From Haloarcula nitratireducens (lineage in GTDB: Archaea; Halobacteriota; Halobacteria; Halobacteriales; Haloarculaceae), in the NCBI RefSeq assembly GCF_019599505.1, contig NZ_RKLT01000002.1, positions 496,001-560,000 of the forward strand: a stretch of 64,000 nucleotides of DNA, in the 5' to 3' direction. The position numbers and the translations under genes were made by a program. Of the stretch, positions 52,931 to 60,906 are shown piece after piece. Below the pieces are notes generated by a model that was given only the letters and a program-made list of their open reading frames with translations, did no database searches and had not been told where the DNA came from. How positions within the stretch are numbered: the first letter of the stretch is position 1; the number at the start of each line of letters is the position of its first letter.

Positions 52931-53323
52931 TCACTCCTTGCCCGACTCCTCTCGCAGCAGGCGCTCGATGGCCTCGGCGATCTCCTCGTAGGAGCTCATC
53001 GAGAGGCCGTCGGTGGTGATGAGCACGCCCTGTCGCTCCGTGGTCACTCGGAGCAGGTAGCCGTTCTCGAAGGCCCGAACCGTGAACTTGTACTCCCCGA
53101 GTTCGGACTCCTGATAGGCGTTCTTCGTCTGTTTGTACCCCTGCCACTCGTGGCCGACGAAGTCGTTCAGGTCGGCGTCCTGCTCTAAGTCCTCCCGCAG
53201 GTACAACTGCTCGAAGTTCGCCCGCGTGAAGTAGGTCACAGAGCGCAGCGAGTCGCCGGTGGCCGTCCGCGCCGTCGTGACGATGCTGTCGGCCAGACCG
53301 TCCGAGAGGATGTTCCGCGTCAT
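52931..53323 (-). CDS. Conserved haloarchaeal protein (DUF7522-like)
   Basis: A 130-residue soluble protein. It starts MTRNILSDGLADSIVTTART, followed by RANFEQLYLREDLEQDADLNDFVGHEW, then a beta segment (YKFTVRAFENGYLLRVTTERQGVLITTDG) and an acidic C-terminal helix. It resembles a haloarchaeal protein family of unknown function; the DUF number is tentative. The ATG at 53323 is the first with family-like sequence. Its stop codon immediately follows that of the antiporter gene on the other strand. It is divergent from gpmI by 176 nt. Confidence 0.72.
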   Translation of the reverse strand: MTRNILSDGLADSIVTTARTATGDSLRSVTYFTRANFEQLYLREDLEQDADLNDFVGHEWQGYKQTKNAYQESELGEYKFTVRAFENGYLLRVTTERQGVLITTDGLSMSSYEEIAEAIERLLREESGKE

Positions 53324-53499
53324 GCCCGTAGGGTGACCGCCCACCCTCTTAATCTCCGGGTTCGCGGCTATCGACCGCCGTCCCGGAGCGAGGCGTGCGC
53401 GATCGGTTCGGGTCTTCTCCCGATTGCTACGCTCCTCGCGGTCCGGACGGCCGTTGAGGGACCGAAGGGCTATTACGCCGGTCACACCACCCCTCCCGT

Positions 53500-55065
53500 A
53501 TGCAAGTCGGGCTGATCATCCTCGACGGCTGGGGCCTGAACCCGGACGACGGCGTCCGAGACGCCGTGGCCGCGGCCGAGACGCCGAACTTCGACCGGTA
53601 CTGGGAGGAAGGTGCACACTCGACGCTGGAGACCCACGGCCGCCGGGTCGGTCTGCCGGAGGGCCAGATGGGCAACTCCGAGGTCGGCCACCTCAACATC
53701 GGGAGCGGCCGCGTCGTCAAGCAGGACTCGACGCGCATCAGCGACAGCATCGCCCGCTCGCGCGGGGAGCTGTCCGCGGAGGAGTACGGCGACGCGCAGG
53801 ACCCGCCCCTCTTCGAGAACGAGACCGTCCTCTCTGCCTTCAAATACGCCGAGGAACACGGCGGCCGCGTGCACTTCATGGGGCTGGTCTCGGACGGCGG
53901 CGTCCACTCCTATCAGGACCACCTCCACGCGCTCATCGAACTGGCGGGCCAGCGCGGGACCGACGCCGTGACCCACGCCTTCACCGACGGCCGGGACACC
54001 TCGCCGACCGGCGGCGAGGACTACCTGGCGGAACTGGAAGCGCACGCGAACGAGCACGGGACGGGGAACGTCGCCACCGTCACCGGGCGCTACTACGCGA
54101 TGGACCGCGACCAGAACTGGGACCGGACCCGGCGGGCCTACAACGCGCTCGTCGACGGCGAGGGCGACCACTACGCGCCCGACGCCGTCTCGGCGGTCAC
54201 CGAATCGTACGCGCGGGACACCACCGACGAGTTCGTCGAGCCGACCGTCGTCGGCGACTACGGGGGGATGGAAGACGGCGACGCCGCGATCCTCTTCAAC
54301 TTCCGGGCCGACCGCGCCCGCCAGCTCACGCGGATGCTCGCCGACATCGACCCCGAGGACTGGGGCGACGACACCACACCGCCGGACATCCACCTCGTGA
54401 CGATGACCCAGTACGACGCGATGTTCGGCGTCCCGATGGCGTTCCCGCCGAACCAGCCCGAGGACGTGCTCGGCGAAGTACTGGCCGAGGCGGGAAAGAC
54501 CCAGCTCCGCCTGGCCGAGTCCGAGAAGTACCCCCACGTCACCTACTTCCTGAACGGCGGCCGCGAAGTCGAGTTCGACGGGGAGGTCCGGCGCATCATC
54601 GAGAGCCCCGACGTGCCGACCTACGACCAGCAGCCCGAGATGAGCGCTCCCGGGGTGACCGACACCGCAATCGAACTCATCGAGTCGGACGATCCCGACG
54701 CGCTCGTGCTCAACTACGCCAACCCCGACATGGTGGGCCACACCGGCGACTTCGCGGCGGCCATCGAGGCGGTCGAGGCCGTCGACGAGCAGCTGGGCCG
54801 ACTGGTCGGAGCGATCCGGGCCGCCGGCGGCCACGTCCTCATCTGTGCCGACCACGGCAACGCCGACGACCTGGGTACCGAAGAGGACCCGTACACGGCT
54901 CATACGACCAACCCGGTTCCGTTCGTCTACCTCGCGCCCGACGGCACCGCGGGCGGGAAGAAGGCCCGCGACGGCGGGACGCTCGCCGACCTCGCGCCGA
55001 CGATGCTCGCGCTGATGGGCGTCGACCAGCCGCCGGCGATGACGGGCACGTCGCTGGTGGAGTGA
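53500..55065 (+). CDS. gpmI: 2,3-bisphosphoglycerate-independent phosphoglycerate mutase
   Basis: A 521-residue enzyme of the alkaline-phosphatase superfamily with the normal bacterial-type length. It begins QVGLIILDGWGLN (metal Asp), then GQMGNSEVGHLN with the phosphoserine at Ser60, SDGGVHSYQDH, FTDGRDTSP, NFRADRARQLT and the closing ADHGNADDLG and NPVPFVY. These cover both Mn2+ sites. It interconverts 3- and 2-phosphoglycerate in glycolysis/gluconeogenesis. Haloarchaea often carry this type alongside an archaeal ApgM; none is seen here. It converges on the PH-domain protein gene with adjacent stops. Confidence 0.95.
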   Translation: MQVGLIILDGWGLNPDDGVRDAVAAAETPNFDRYWEEGAHSTLETHGRRVGLPEGQMGNSEVGHLNIGSGRVVKQDSTRISDSIARSRGELSAEEYGDAQDPPLFENETVLSAFKYAEEHGGRVHFMGLVSDGGVHSYQDHLHALIELAGQRGTDAVTHAFTDGRDTSPTGGEDYLAELEAHANEHGTGNVATVTGRYYAMDRDQNWDRTRRAYNALVDGEGDHYAPDAVSAVTESYARDTTDEFVEPTVVGDYGGMEDGDAAILFNFRADRARQLTRMLADIDPEDWGDDTTPPDIHLVTMTQYDAMFGVPMAFPPNQPEDVLGEVLAEAGKTQLRLAESEKYPHVTYFLNGGREVEFDGEVRRIIESPDVPTYDQQPEMSAPGVTDTAIELIESDDPDALVLNYANPDMVGHTGDFAAAIEAVEAVDEQLGRLVGAIRAAGGHVLICADHGNADDLGTEEDPYTAHTTNPVPFVYLAPDGTAGGKKARDGGTLADLAPTMLALMGVDQPPAMTGTSLVE

Positions 55066-56358
55066 TCACTCGCGCAGTTCGGCGTTGGCCTCCGCGAGTT
55101 CGTAGCGAATCTTCAGCGGGTCGAAGTTCTCCGCGAGCGCGTCGCGTTCGCGTTCGATCGCGAGGGCGTCGCCCGGCGGGAACTGCTCGGCGAGGTCGAG
55201 CGCCCGGTCGAAGTCTTCGCGGGCCGCGGAGAGCAGGTCGTACGCCGCCTCCTCGTTGTCGGCCTGCCACTCCCAGTCGCCCGCCGCGCGGCGCTCGCGG
55301 GCGAGCGCCAGCCGAGCGGTCACGAGGTCGTCGATGACCGCTTCGGTCTCCCCTCTGACCGTCCCCTCGTCGCCGTCGAAGCGCGCGTCCGCGGCGGTGA
55401 CGAGTCCCGCGACCGCGCGGTAGGCATCGAGCGCGTCTTCGAGCGCGGCCACCCGGTCGGCGCTGTCCTGTAGCGAGACCGCTTCGTCGTGTATGCCTCG
55501 GGCGCTTTCGAGCGGGCGAGCGGCGAGGGTCGCCGCGAAGGTGTCGGCCGCTGAGAGGGCCTCCTGGGCGGGTCTATCGTCCACGCCGTGGGCGGTAGCG
55601 GCGTCGGTCGCGTCCTGAAACCGCTCGCGGGCCGTCTCGACGCGGTCGCGACTCGCCTCGAACGCTTCCTCGCCGAGCAGTCGCTCGGCTTCCGAGAGCA
55701 ACTCCTCGCCGCGACGGACGTAGCGGTCCCGAACGAGGCGATAGCAGTCGGTCTCCAGCCGTTCGGTCCGTTCGACGACGCCGTCGATCGGAACGTCGTC
55801 GGCCCCCGCGCGGGCGGTTTCGATCGCCGCGTCGGCGGCCGACCGGCGCTCGTCGAAGGTCGCCCAGTCCGCCGCGTCGAGGGCGTCGGCCAGCGCCCGG
55901 CAGTGCTCGTCGAGTTCGTCGAGCGCCTTCGTCACGTCGCCCCAGCCCTCACAGGCGTCGGTGAGGAAGGTCTCGACGTCGTCGACGTCGGCCTCGCGGG
56001 CGGTGAAGGACCACGTCGCGCCGGCGACCGTCTCGAAGCGGAGGCTGGCGGTCAGCAGCTCCGTGGCGGCGGTGGCGTCGCGCACGTCGGCGTAGGGGAG
56101 CGACGCCGCGAAGTCGCCGTCGTGGTCGGCTGGATCCCCGACCAGGAGGAGGATGCGTCGGTCGGTCAGACCCGCGACGGCTCCGCAGTCCTCGGCGGGG
56201 CGAATCTGTGTCGTCGTCTCGCCAGTTCGTTCGACGCCGACGCGGCGGTTCGTCAGGACGTGAAACAGCCGCTCCTCGCCGCCGAGATACGCCGACAGCG
56301 GTCGCTCTGCGAGCAACTCGTCTACCGGTTTCCCACTGTCTGCGTCTCCCGATACCAT
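55066..56358 (-). CDS. PH-domain-like N-terminus plus helical repeat protein
   Basis: A 430-residue protein. Residues 15-135 look like a bacterial PH (YokE-like) domain: PLSAYLGGEERLFHVLTNRRVG, LTDRRILLLVGD, and LPYADVRDATAATELLTASLRF. Residues 140-430 are long helices rich in Ala/Glu/Arg (DRVETARERFQDATDAAT; AEQFPPGDALAIERERDALAE) and predict an elongated coiled-coil or TPR-like rod. No catalytic motif is present. It may be a scaffold or membrane-proximal protein. The ATG at 56358 precedes the domain well; an earlier in-frame ATG adds a 19-residue leader. It lies 100 nt downstream of kptA. Confidence 0.65.
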   Translation of the reverse strand: MVSGDADSGKPVDELLAERPLSAYLGGEERLFHVLTNRRVGVERTGETTTQIRPAEDCGAVAGLTDRRILLLVGDPADHDGDFAASLPYADVRDATAATELLTASLRFETVAGATWSFTAREADVDDVETFLTDACEGWGDVTKALDELDEHCRALADALDAADWATFDERRSAADAAIETARAGADDVPIDGVVERTERLETDCYRLVRDRYVRRGEELLSEAERLLGEEAFEASRDRVETARERFQDATDAATAHGVDDRPAQEALSAADTFAATLAARPLESARGIHDEAVSLQDSADRVAALEDALDAYRAVAGLVTAADARFDGDEGTVRGETEAVIDDLVTARLALARERRAAGDWEWQADNEEAAYDLLSAAREDFDRALDLAEQFPPGDALAIERERDALAENFDPLKIRYELAEANAELRE

Positions 56359-56458
56359 CCTGTGTCCGGGCGCGTACCCGGGGTCGTCTGGTAGTGAGAG
56401 GGAATGGCACAAGAAACGTAGGGTTCCGTCGCACCTCCCGTCGCTATCTGGCGGTCTC

Positions 56459-57145
56459 TCACTCGCCGTCCCGCCGAGAGAGGTACCGAGGCGGAACGCG
56501 ATCGGCGGTGTACGTCGCTCGACCGCGTTGGGTGACGGTGTGACCGTCTGTTCGCATCGCGGCGGCGTCGACTCGCAGGACGACCGGGTCGTCGGCGTGA
56601 CGGCGACCCACCTCCAGGGCGTCCTCGACGCTCCCCGAGAGGTGGACCTGCTGGCGGTTCATCGGCTTCAGCCCCTCGTCGAGGATCGCGTCGAGGTTCC
56701 GGGGTGCCGTCCCGTGGTACAGCGTCGCCGGCACCGGGTCGTCCGTCGCGTCGAGCGTGACGTCGACGGAGTGGCCGTACGCCGCGCGGATTCGATCGGC
56801 GTCGTCGCCCGCCCCCGTCGCTTCGGCAGTCTTCGCGTCCGCGCCGCCGGTGCGCTCGAACCGGCCCTTCGGGTCGGTCGCGACGACGGCCGCGAGCGCC
56901 TCTCGATCCGCCCAGCCGTACTTTCCCTCGACGGCAGTAGTGAGTGCGGCGAACGAGGTCCATCCCCCCGCATCCAGTTCGAGGCCCGCGTCCTCGGGGA
57001 AGTGACGGAGCGCCCCGGAGACGAACTTCGAGAGCTGGCGGCGGTGCTCGCCGTCTACGACGTGTCGCCCCTCGGAGCCGCAGGCCGGGCAGCTACTTCC
57101 TTCGAAGAAACCGTGGTCGTCACAGGTTCGGACGTCGTCGGGCAT
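56459..57145 (-). CDS. kptA: RNA 2'-phosphotransferase (Tpt1/KptA) with N-terminal zinc motif
   Basis: A 228-residue Tpt1/KptA enzyme that transfers an RNA 2'-phosphate to NAD+, releasing nicotinamide and forming ADP-ribose cyclic phosphate. The core starts LSKFVSGALRHFPEDAGL and includes YGHS, the NAD-binding LYHGTAPRNLDAIL and NRQQVHLS. Residues 8-28 add a zinc-ribbon-like patch (C8, H11, C19, C22, H28) not present in bacterial KptA. It follows nadC by 39 nt, so it may be the last gene of the NAD biosynthesis operon. It is plausibly linked to tRNA splicing or RNA-phosphate repair. The ATG at 57145 beats a GTG one codon upstream. Confidence 0.9.
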   Translation of the reverse strand: MPDDVRTCDDHGFFEGSSCPACGSEGRHVVDGEHRRQLSKFVSGALRHFPEDAGLELDAGGWTSFAALTTAVEGKYGWADREALAAVVATDPKGRFERTGGADAKTAEATGAGDDADRIRAAYGHSVDVTLDATDDPVPATLYHGTAPRNLDAILDEGLKPMNRQQVHLSGSVEDALEVGRRHADDPVVLRVDAAAMRTDGHTVTQRGRATYTADRVPPRYLSRRDGE

Positions 57146-57184
57146 CACCCGACGGTGAGAGCGTGCGGCGGAAAAGCGACTCGC

Positions 57185-58021
57185 TCACCCGGTGCGAAAG
57201 GAGAGGTCGAGCGTCGGCGCGGAGTGAGTGAGCGACCCCATCGAGATCACGTCGACGCCCGTCGCGGCGTAGTCGGGCACGTCGGCGACGGTGATGCCGC
57301 CGCTGGCCTCGGTGAGCGCCGCGCTCTCGGTAGCCGCGACGAGTTCGACCGCGCGCTCGGTTTCCGCGGGCGTCATGTTGTCCAGCAGTACGATGTCCGC
57401 GCCCGCCTCGGCCGCCCTCGGGGCGTCGTCGGGCGATTCGACCTCCACGTCGAGTCGCGTGGCGAAGGAGGCCCGCTCGCGGAAGTGCGAGATGGCACCG
57501 TGCAGTCCCATCTCCGCGACGTGGTTGTCCTTGACCATCACCATGTGCGAGAGGTCGAGGCGGTGGGTGTCCCCGCCGGCGGCGGCGACGGCCCGTTTCT
57601 CGATGCCCCGCAGGCCGGGCGTCGTCTTCCGGGTGGCGGCGATGCGGACGCCGTCCGCCTCGGTCGCGTCGCCGGCTCTGACTTCGCGGGCTGCCTCGAC
57701 CGCCCGTCGGGTCTCCGTGGCGACGCCCGACGCGTGGCCGATGAGGTTGACCGCGATCCGTTCGCCGCGCAGTATCTCCCGGGCCGCTCCCTCGACGCGG
57801 AGGACGACGTCGCCCGCCTCGATTCGGCCGCCGTCCTCGCTCGGAAGCCGCACCTCGCAACCGAGATACTCGAACACCGCGCGCGCGGCGTCGAGCCCCG
57901 CGACCACGCCGTCCTCCCCGGCGACGAGGCGGCCCCCGGTATCGCCCGGAACCTGGTTCGTCACGTCGTGGTGGCCCACGTCCTCGCGGAGCCAGCGCTC
58001 CACGTCGCCGTCGGTGAGCAT
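57185..58021 (-). CDS. nadC: Nicotinate-nucleotide diphosphorylase (carboxylating), quinolinate phosphoribosyltransferase
   Basis: A 278-residue QPRTase. The N-terminal alpha/beta part begins MLTDGDVERWLREDVGHHDVTNQ, and the barrel contains ATRKTTPGLRGIEKRAV, GGDTHRLDLSHMVMVKDNH (quinolinate and PRPP-binding Lys/His), VEVESPDDAPRAAEAGAD and DVISMGSLTHS. All expected active-site stretches are visible. It makes nicotinate mononucleotide from quinolinate and PRPP. Its ATG overlaps the nadB stop by one base (ATGA), so translation is coupled; kptA follows 39 nt downstream. Confidence 0.96.
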   Translation of the reverse strand: MLTDGDVERWLREDVGHHDVTNQVPGDTGGRLVAGEDGVVAGLDAARAVFEYLGCEVRLPSEDGGRIEAGDVVLRVEGAAREILRGERIAVNLIGHASGVATETRRAVEAAREVRAGDATEADGVRIAATRKTTPGLRGIEKRAVAAAGGDTHRLDLSHMVMVKDNHVAEMGLHGAISHFRERASFATRLDVEVESPDDAPRAAEAGADIVLLDNMTPAETERAVELVAATESAALTEASGGITVADVPDYAATGVDVISMGSLTHSAPTLDLSFRTG

Positions 58022-59526
58022 CAGTCGTCGGCCGGCGGTTCCGCCGGCTCCGTGACGAGGTTGTGCGTGCCGACGCTCCGGTCGTTCTCGGCGGCGTGGC
58101 GTGCGACCAGCAGCGCGGTCACGCTGGCGTGGCGCAGTTCGTACAGCGACCGGGAGGTTCGGGTGCGGACGTAGGCGTCCACCTCGCCCTTGAGGCGGCG
58201 CAGCACCGCCATCGCGCGGCCGAGGTCGTCGGGGTCCCGTTCGACGCTCAACTGCTCGTCCATCACGCGGCGCAGGCGGTGGAACTTATCGCGGGCGAAC
58301 CGCTCGGGGAGGTCCGGGTCCCGTTCCAGCAGGTCCGGCGCGTCGATTCGCTCGACGCCGCGGCCGGCGGCGTCCTCGCCCGCGCGCAGGCCCCAGACCA
58401 GCCCTTCGAGCAGCGAGGTCGAGGCGAGGCGGTTCGCGCCGTGGACGCCGGTGCGAGAACACTCCCCGACGGCGTAGAGCCGGTCGAGACTCGTCCGGCC
58501 GTACTCGTCGACCGCGACGCCGCCACAGAGGAAGTGCTCGGCGGGGGCGACCGGAATCCCCTCCCCCCAGTCGACGCCGTGGTCCGCACAGCGTTCCGCG
58601 AGACCGGGGAACTCCGTCTCGAAGTCGAGCGGGGAGACGTCAAGCAGTACCTCGCCGGTGGCCTCGCGTTCGGCCTTCACCGCGCGGGCGACCACGTCCC
58701 GCGGTGCGAGTTCGGCGTCCGCGTGGTACTCGGGCATGAACCGCTCGCCGTCGCCGTTGCGGAGTAAGCCCCCCTCGCCGCGAACGGCCTCGCTGACGAG
58801 GAACGGCGACTCGCCGTCCACACACACCGTCGGGTGGAACTGGACGTACTCCATGTCCGCGACGTCGGCCCCGGCGAGCGCCGCCATGGCGATGCCGTCG
58901 CCGGTGGCGTCGTCGGGGTTCGTCGTCCGGCCGTACAGCTCGCCGATGCCACCCGTGGCGAGGACGACGCTCCCGGCGTAGTGGGGCCGGACCTCGCCGT
59001 CGGATTCGAGCATCGCGCCGTGGACGCAACCCTCGTGACGGATCAGTTCGAGCGCGGCGGTGTCGTCCGTGATCTCGACGCCCTCGCGAGCGTCGAGGTA
59101 GTTCAGGAACGGGACGTGGACGTGTTTCCCCGTCGCCGCGTCGACGTGGAGGATGCGGTCCTCGCTGTGGGCGGCCTCCCGGGCGTAGTCCGGATCGTCG
59201 CCATCTCTGTCGAATTCGACTTCCAGCGTCTCGAACAGCACGTCCTCGACGGCATCGTTGGCGTTCTCCACGAGGACGTCGACGGCGGCGGGGTCGGCGG
59301 TGCCGTCGCTGGCCGCGAGGATGTCTTCTTTGAACTGCTCGGGGTCGTCCCGCGAGACGGCGATGCCGCCCTGCGCCCACCACGAGGACGCCCCCTCGGG
59401 ACGGGTGGCCTTCGTGGCGAGGGTGACGTCGTCGCCCTGCCGAACAGCTCCGAGTGCGGCGGCTAACCCGGCGATGCCGGACCCGACGACGAGCACGTCC
59501 GACGTGTCGTAGTTCTGGTCCGTCAC
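58021..59526 (-). CDS. nadB: L-aspartate oxidase
   Basis: A 501-residue flavoprotein. FAD-binding motif DVLVVGSGIAGLAAALG, then ASSWWAQGGIAVS, TGGIGELYGRTTNPDDATG, VQFHPTV, VSEAVRGEGGLLRN, FLCGGVAVDEYGRTS and VHGANRLASTSLLEG, with a C-terminal helical domain. It oxidises L-aspartate to iminoaspartate, the substrate NadA condenses to quinolinate. It lies in the operon nadA-nadB-nadC: the GTG start at 59526 is 2 nt after the nadA stop, and the TGA overlaps the nadC start. A second, longer homologue of the superfamily occurs at 10.7-12.5 kb. Confidence 0.95.
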   Translation of the reverse strand: MTDQNYDTSDVLVVGSGIAGLAAALGAVRQGDDVTLATKATRPEGASSWWAQGGIAVSRDDPEQFKEDILAASDGTADPAAVDVLVENANDAVEDVLFETLEVEFDRDGDDPDYAREAAHSEDRILHVDAATGKHVHVPFLNYLDAREGVEITDDTAALELIRHEGCVHGAMLESDGEVRPHYAGSVVLATGGIGELYGRTTNPDDATGDGIAMAALAGADVADMEYVQFHPTVCVDGESPFLVSEAVRGEGGLLRNGDGERFMPEYHADAELAPRDVVARAVKAEREATGEVLLDVSPLDFETEFPGLAERCADHGVDWGEGIPVAPAEHFLCGGVAVDEYGRTSLDRLYAVGECSRTGVHGANRLASTSLLEGLVWGLRAGEDAAGRGVERIDAPDLLERDPDLPERFARDKFHRLRRVMDEQLSVERDPDDLGRAMAVLRRLKGEVDAYVRTRTSRSLYELRHASVTALLVARHAAENDRSVGTHNLVTEPAEPPADD

Positions 59527-59528
59527 GG

Positions 59529-60650
59529 CTATATCTCCAGCATCCGGTCGAGCGCGACCTGCGCCAGTTCCTTCTCCTCGGGCGCGACTTCGACGACGTT
59601 GCGCTCGCGGCCCTCGACCAGCTCTTCGAGCACCCACGTGAGATAGTTCGGGTCGATCTGGCGCATCGCGTTGCAGTCCATGCAGGCGTCGCCACACAGC
59701 GGAATCACGTTCACTTCGGGGTGCCAGCGCTCGAGGTGCTGGGTGAGGTGGATCTCGGTGCCGATGGCCCACGTCTCGCCGGGGGCGGCCTCGGCGACCG
59801 TCTCGCAGATGGTCGCCGTCGAACCCACCACGTCGGCGGCCTCGACCACCTCGCGGCGGCACTCGGGGTGGACGATGACGTTCGCGTCGGGGTCCTCCTC
59901 ACGGACCGCCTCGACGTGGTCCGCGCTGAAGCGCTCGTGGACCTGACAGTACCCCTCCCAGAGGACGACGTCGTTTTCGACCGCCGCAGCGGCGTCGGTC
60001 CCCTCGGGGTCCCACGGGTCCCACTCGACGGTCTCGTCTTCGATACCGAGCCGGTGCGCTGTGTTCTCTCCCAGGTGTTTATCGGGCAGGAAGAGGACTT
60101 TATCGCCCTTCTCGAAGGCGTACTCGAAGGCCTCGTGCGCGTTCGAGGACGTACAGACCAGCCCGCCCTGTTCGGCGCAGAACGCCTTCAGGTCGGCGTA
60201 GCTGTTCATGTACGTGATGGGGACGATAGTCTCGTCCGTCTCGGCGGTGAGTTCCGCCCACGCGGCGTCGACCTGTAGGGCTTCGGCCATCCCCGCCATC
60301 GGACAGGACGCCTCCATCGAGGGCAGAATCACGCGCTGGTCGTCGTCCGTGATGATGTCGGCGGACTCGGCCATGAACGTCACGCCGCCGAAGACGACGT
60401 AGTCCGCGTCGCTCTCTGCGGCCTCTACGGAGAGCTGATAGGAGTCACCGACGAAGTCGGCGTGTTCGACGATCTCCCGTCGCTGGTAGTTGTGGCCGAG
60501 GATGACCACGTCGTCGCCCAGCGTTTCGAGCGCCGCCTCGATGCGCTCGGTCCGTTCGTCCGCCTCTAGCTCCCGGTAGGCCGGGGGCAGCTGTTCGAGG
60601 TCGTCGTATTTGAAGAGACTGAGGTCGGTTTCGAACTCAGCTGTTTCCAT
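59529..60650 (-). CDS. nadA: Quinolinate synthase
   Basis: A 373-residue [4Fe-4S] enzyme that condenses iminoaspartate and dihydroxyacetone phosphate into quinolinate. Cysteines for the cluster are visible in SMEASCPMAGM, GGLVCTSSNA and the closing CGDACMDCNAMRQ. Other conserved parts are DVVILGHNYQRREIVEHADF, VVFGGVTFMAESADI, YMNSYADLKAF, FLPDKHLGENTA and VIVHPECRREVVEAAD. It is the first gene of the nadABC operon. ATG at 60650 (METAEFETDLS) is preferred; a GTG three codons upstream is an alternative. No clear TATA box sits at -27 from the ATG. Confidence 0.95.
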   Translation of the reverse strand: METAEFETDLSLFKYDDLEQLPPAYRELEADERTERIEAALETLGDDVVILGHNYQRREIVEHADFVGDSYQLSVEAAESDADYVVFGGVTFMAESADIITDDDQRVILPSMEASCPMAGMAEALQVDAAWAELTAETDETIVPITYMNSYADLKAFCAEQGGLVCTSSNAHEAFEYAFEKGDKVLFLPDKHLGENTAHRLGIEDETVEWDPWDPEGTDAAAAVENDVVLWEGYCQVHERFSADHVEAVREEDPDANVIVHPECRREVVEAADVVGSTATICETVAEAAPGETWAIGTEIHLTQHLERWHPEVNVIPLCGDACMDCNAMRQIDPNYLTWVLEELVEGRERNVVEVAPEEKELAQVALDRMLEI

Positions 60651-60906
60651 TTCGGGCACGGTTAGGGAACCTCTCGGTACGTGGACATCGAACCCCGTCG
60701 TTGAAAATATTTTGCCTTCAATAATGCCCTATGGTATAATACATAGTCGACATGGGGAGTTTTGTCGAAATAGAATATATTACAGGAACCATCAGAAGTG
60801 CTTGACCTTCTCAATTGCACGAAGTGGACCCGATAAGCCGTCCTTAGCGCGGTTCGGCGCTCGATATTCTTCGGATTACTTAGTAGGTCTCAGTCGTCCG
60901 AAACGT
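60651..60906. other. AT-rich divergent promoter region between nadA and phoD
   Basis: This 256-bp interval holds no gene. Its middle (about 60705-60815) is strikingly AT-rich for this GC-rich genome (aaaatattttgcc, ggtataatac, aatatatta), with a small inverted repeat ctatg/catag at 60729-60746. The PhoD promoter box (ttacttagta, 60876-60885) lies at the right end. Confidence 0.6.
60876..60885 (+). promoter_or_regulatory. TATA-box promoter of the PhoD phosphatase gene
   Basis: ttacttagta is centred about 27 nt before the ATG at 60907, in a region that otherwise has few alternatives close to the start. Confidence 0.55.
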
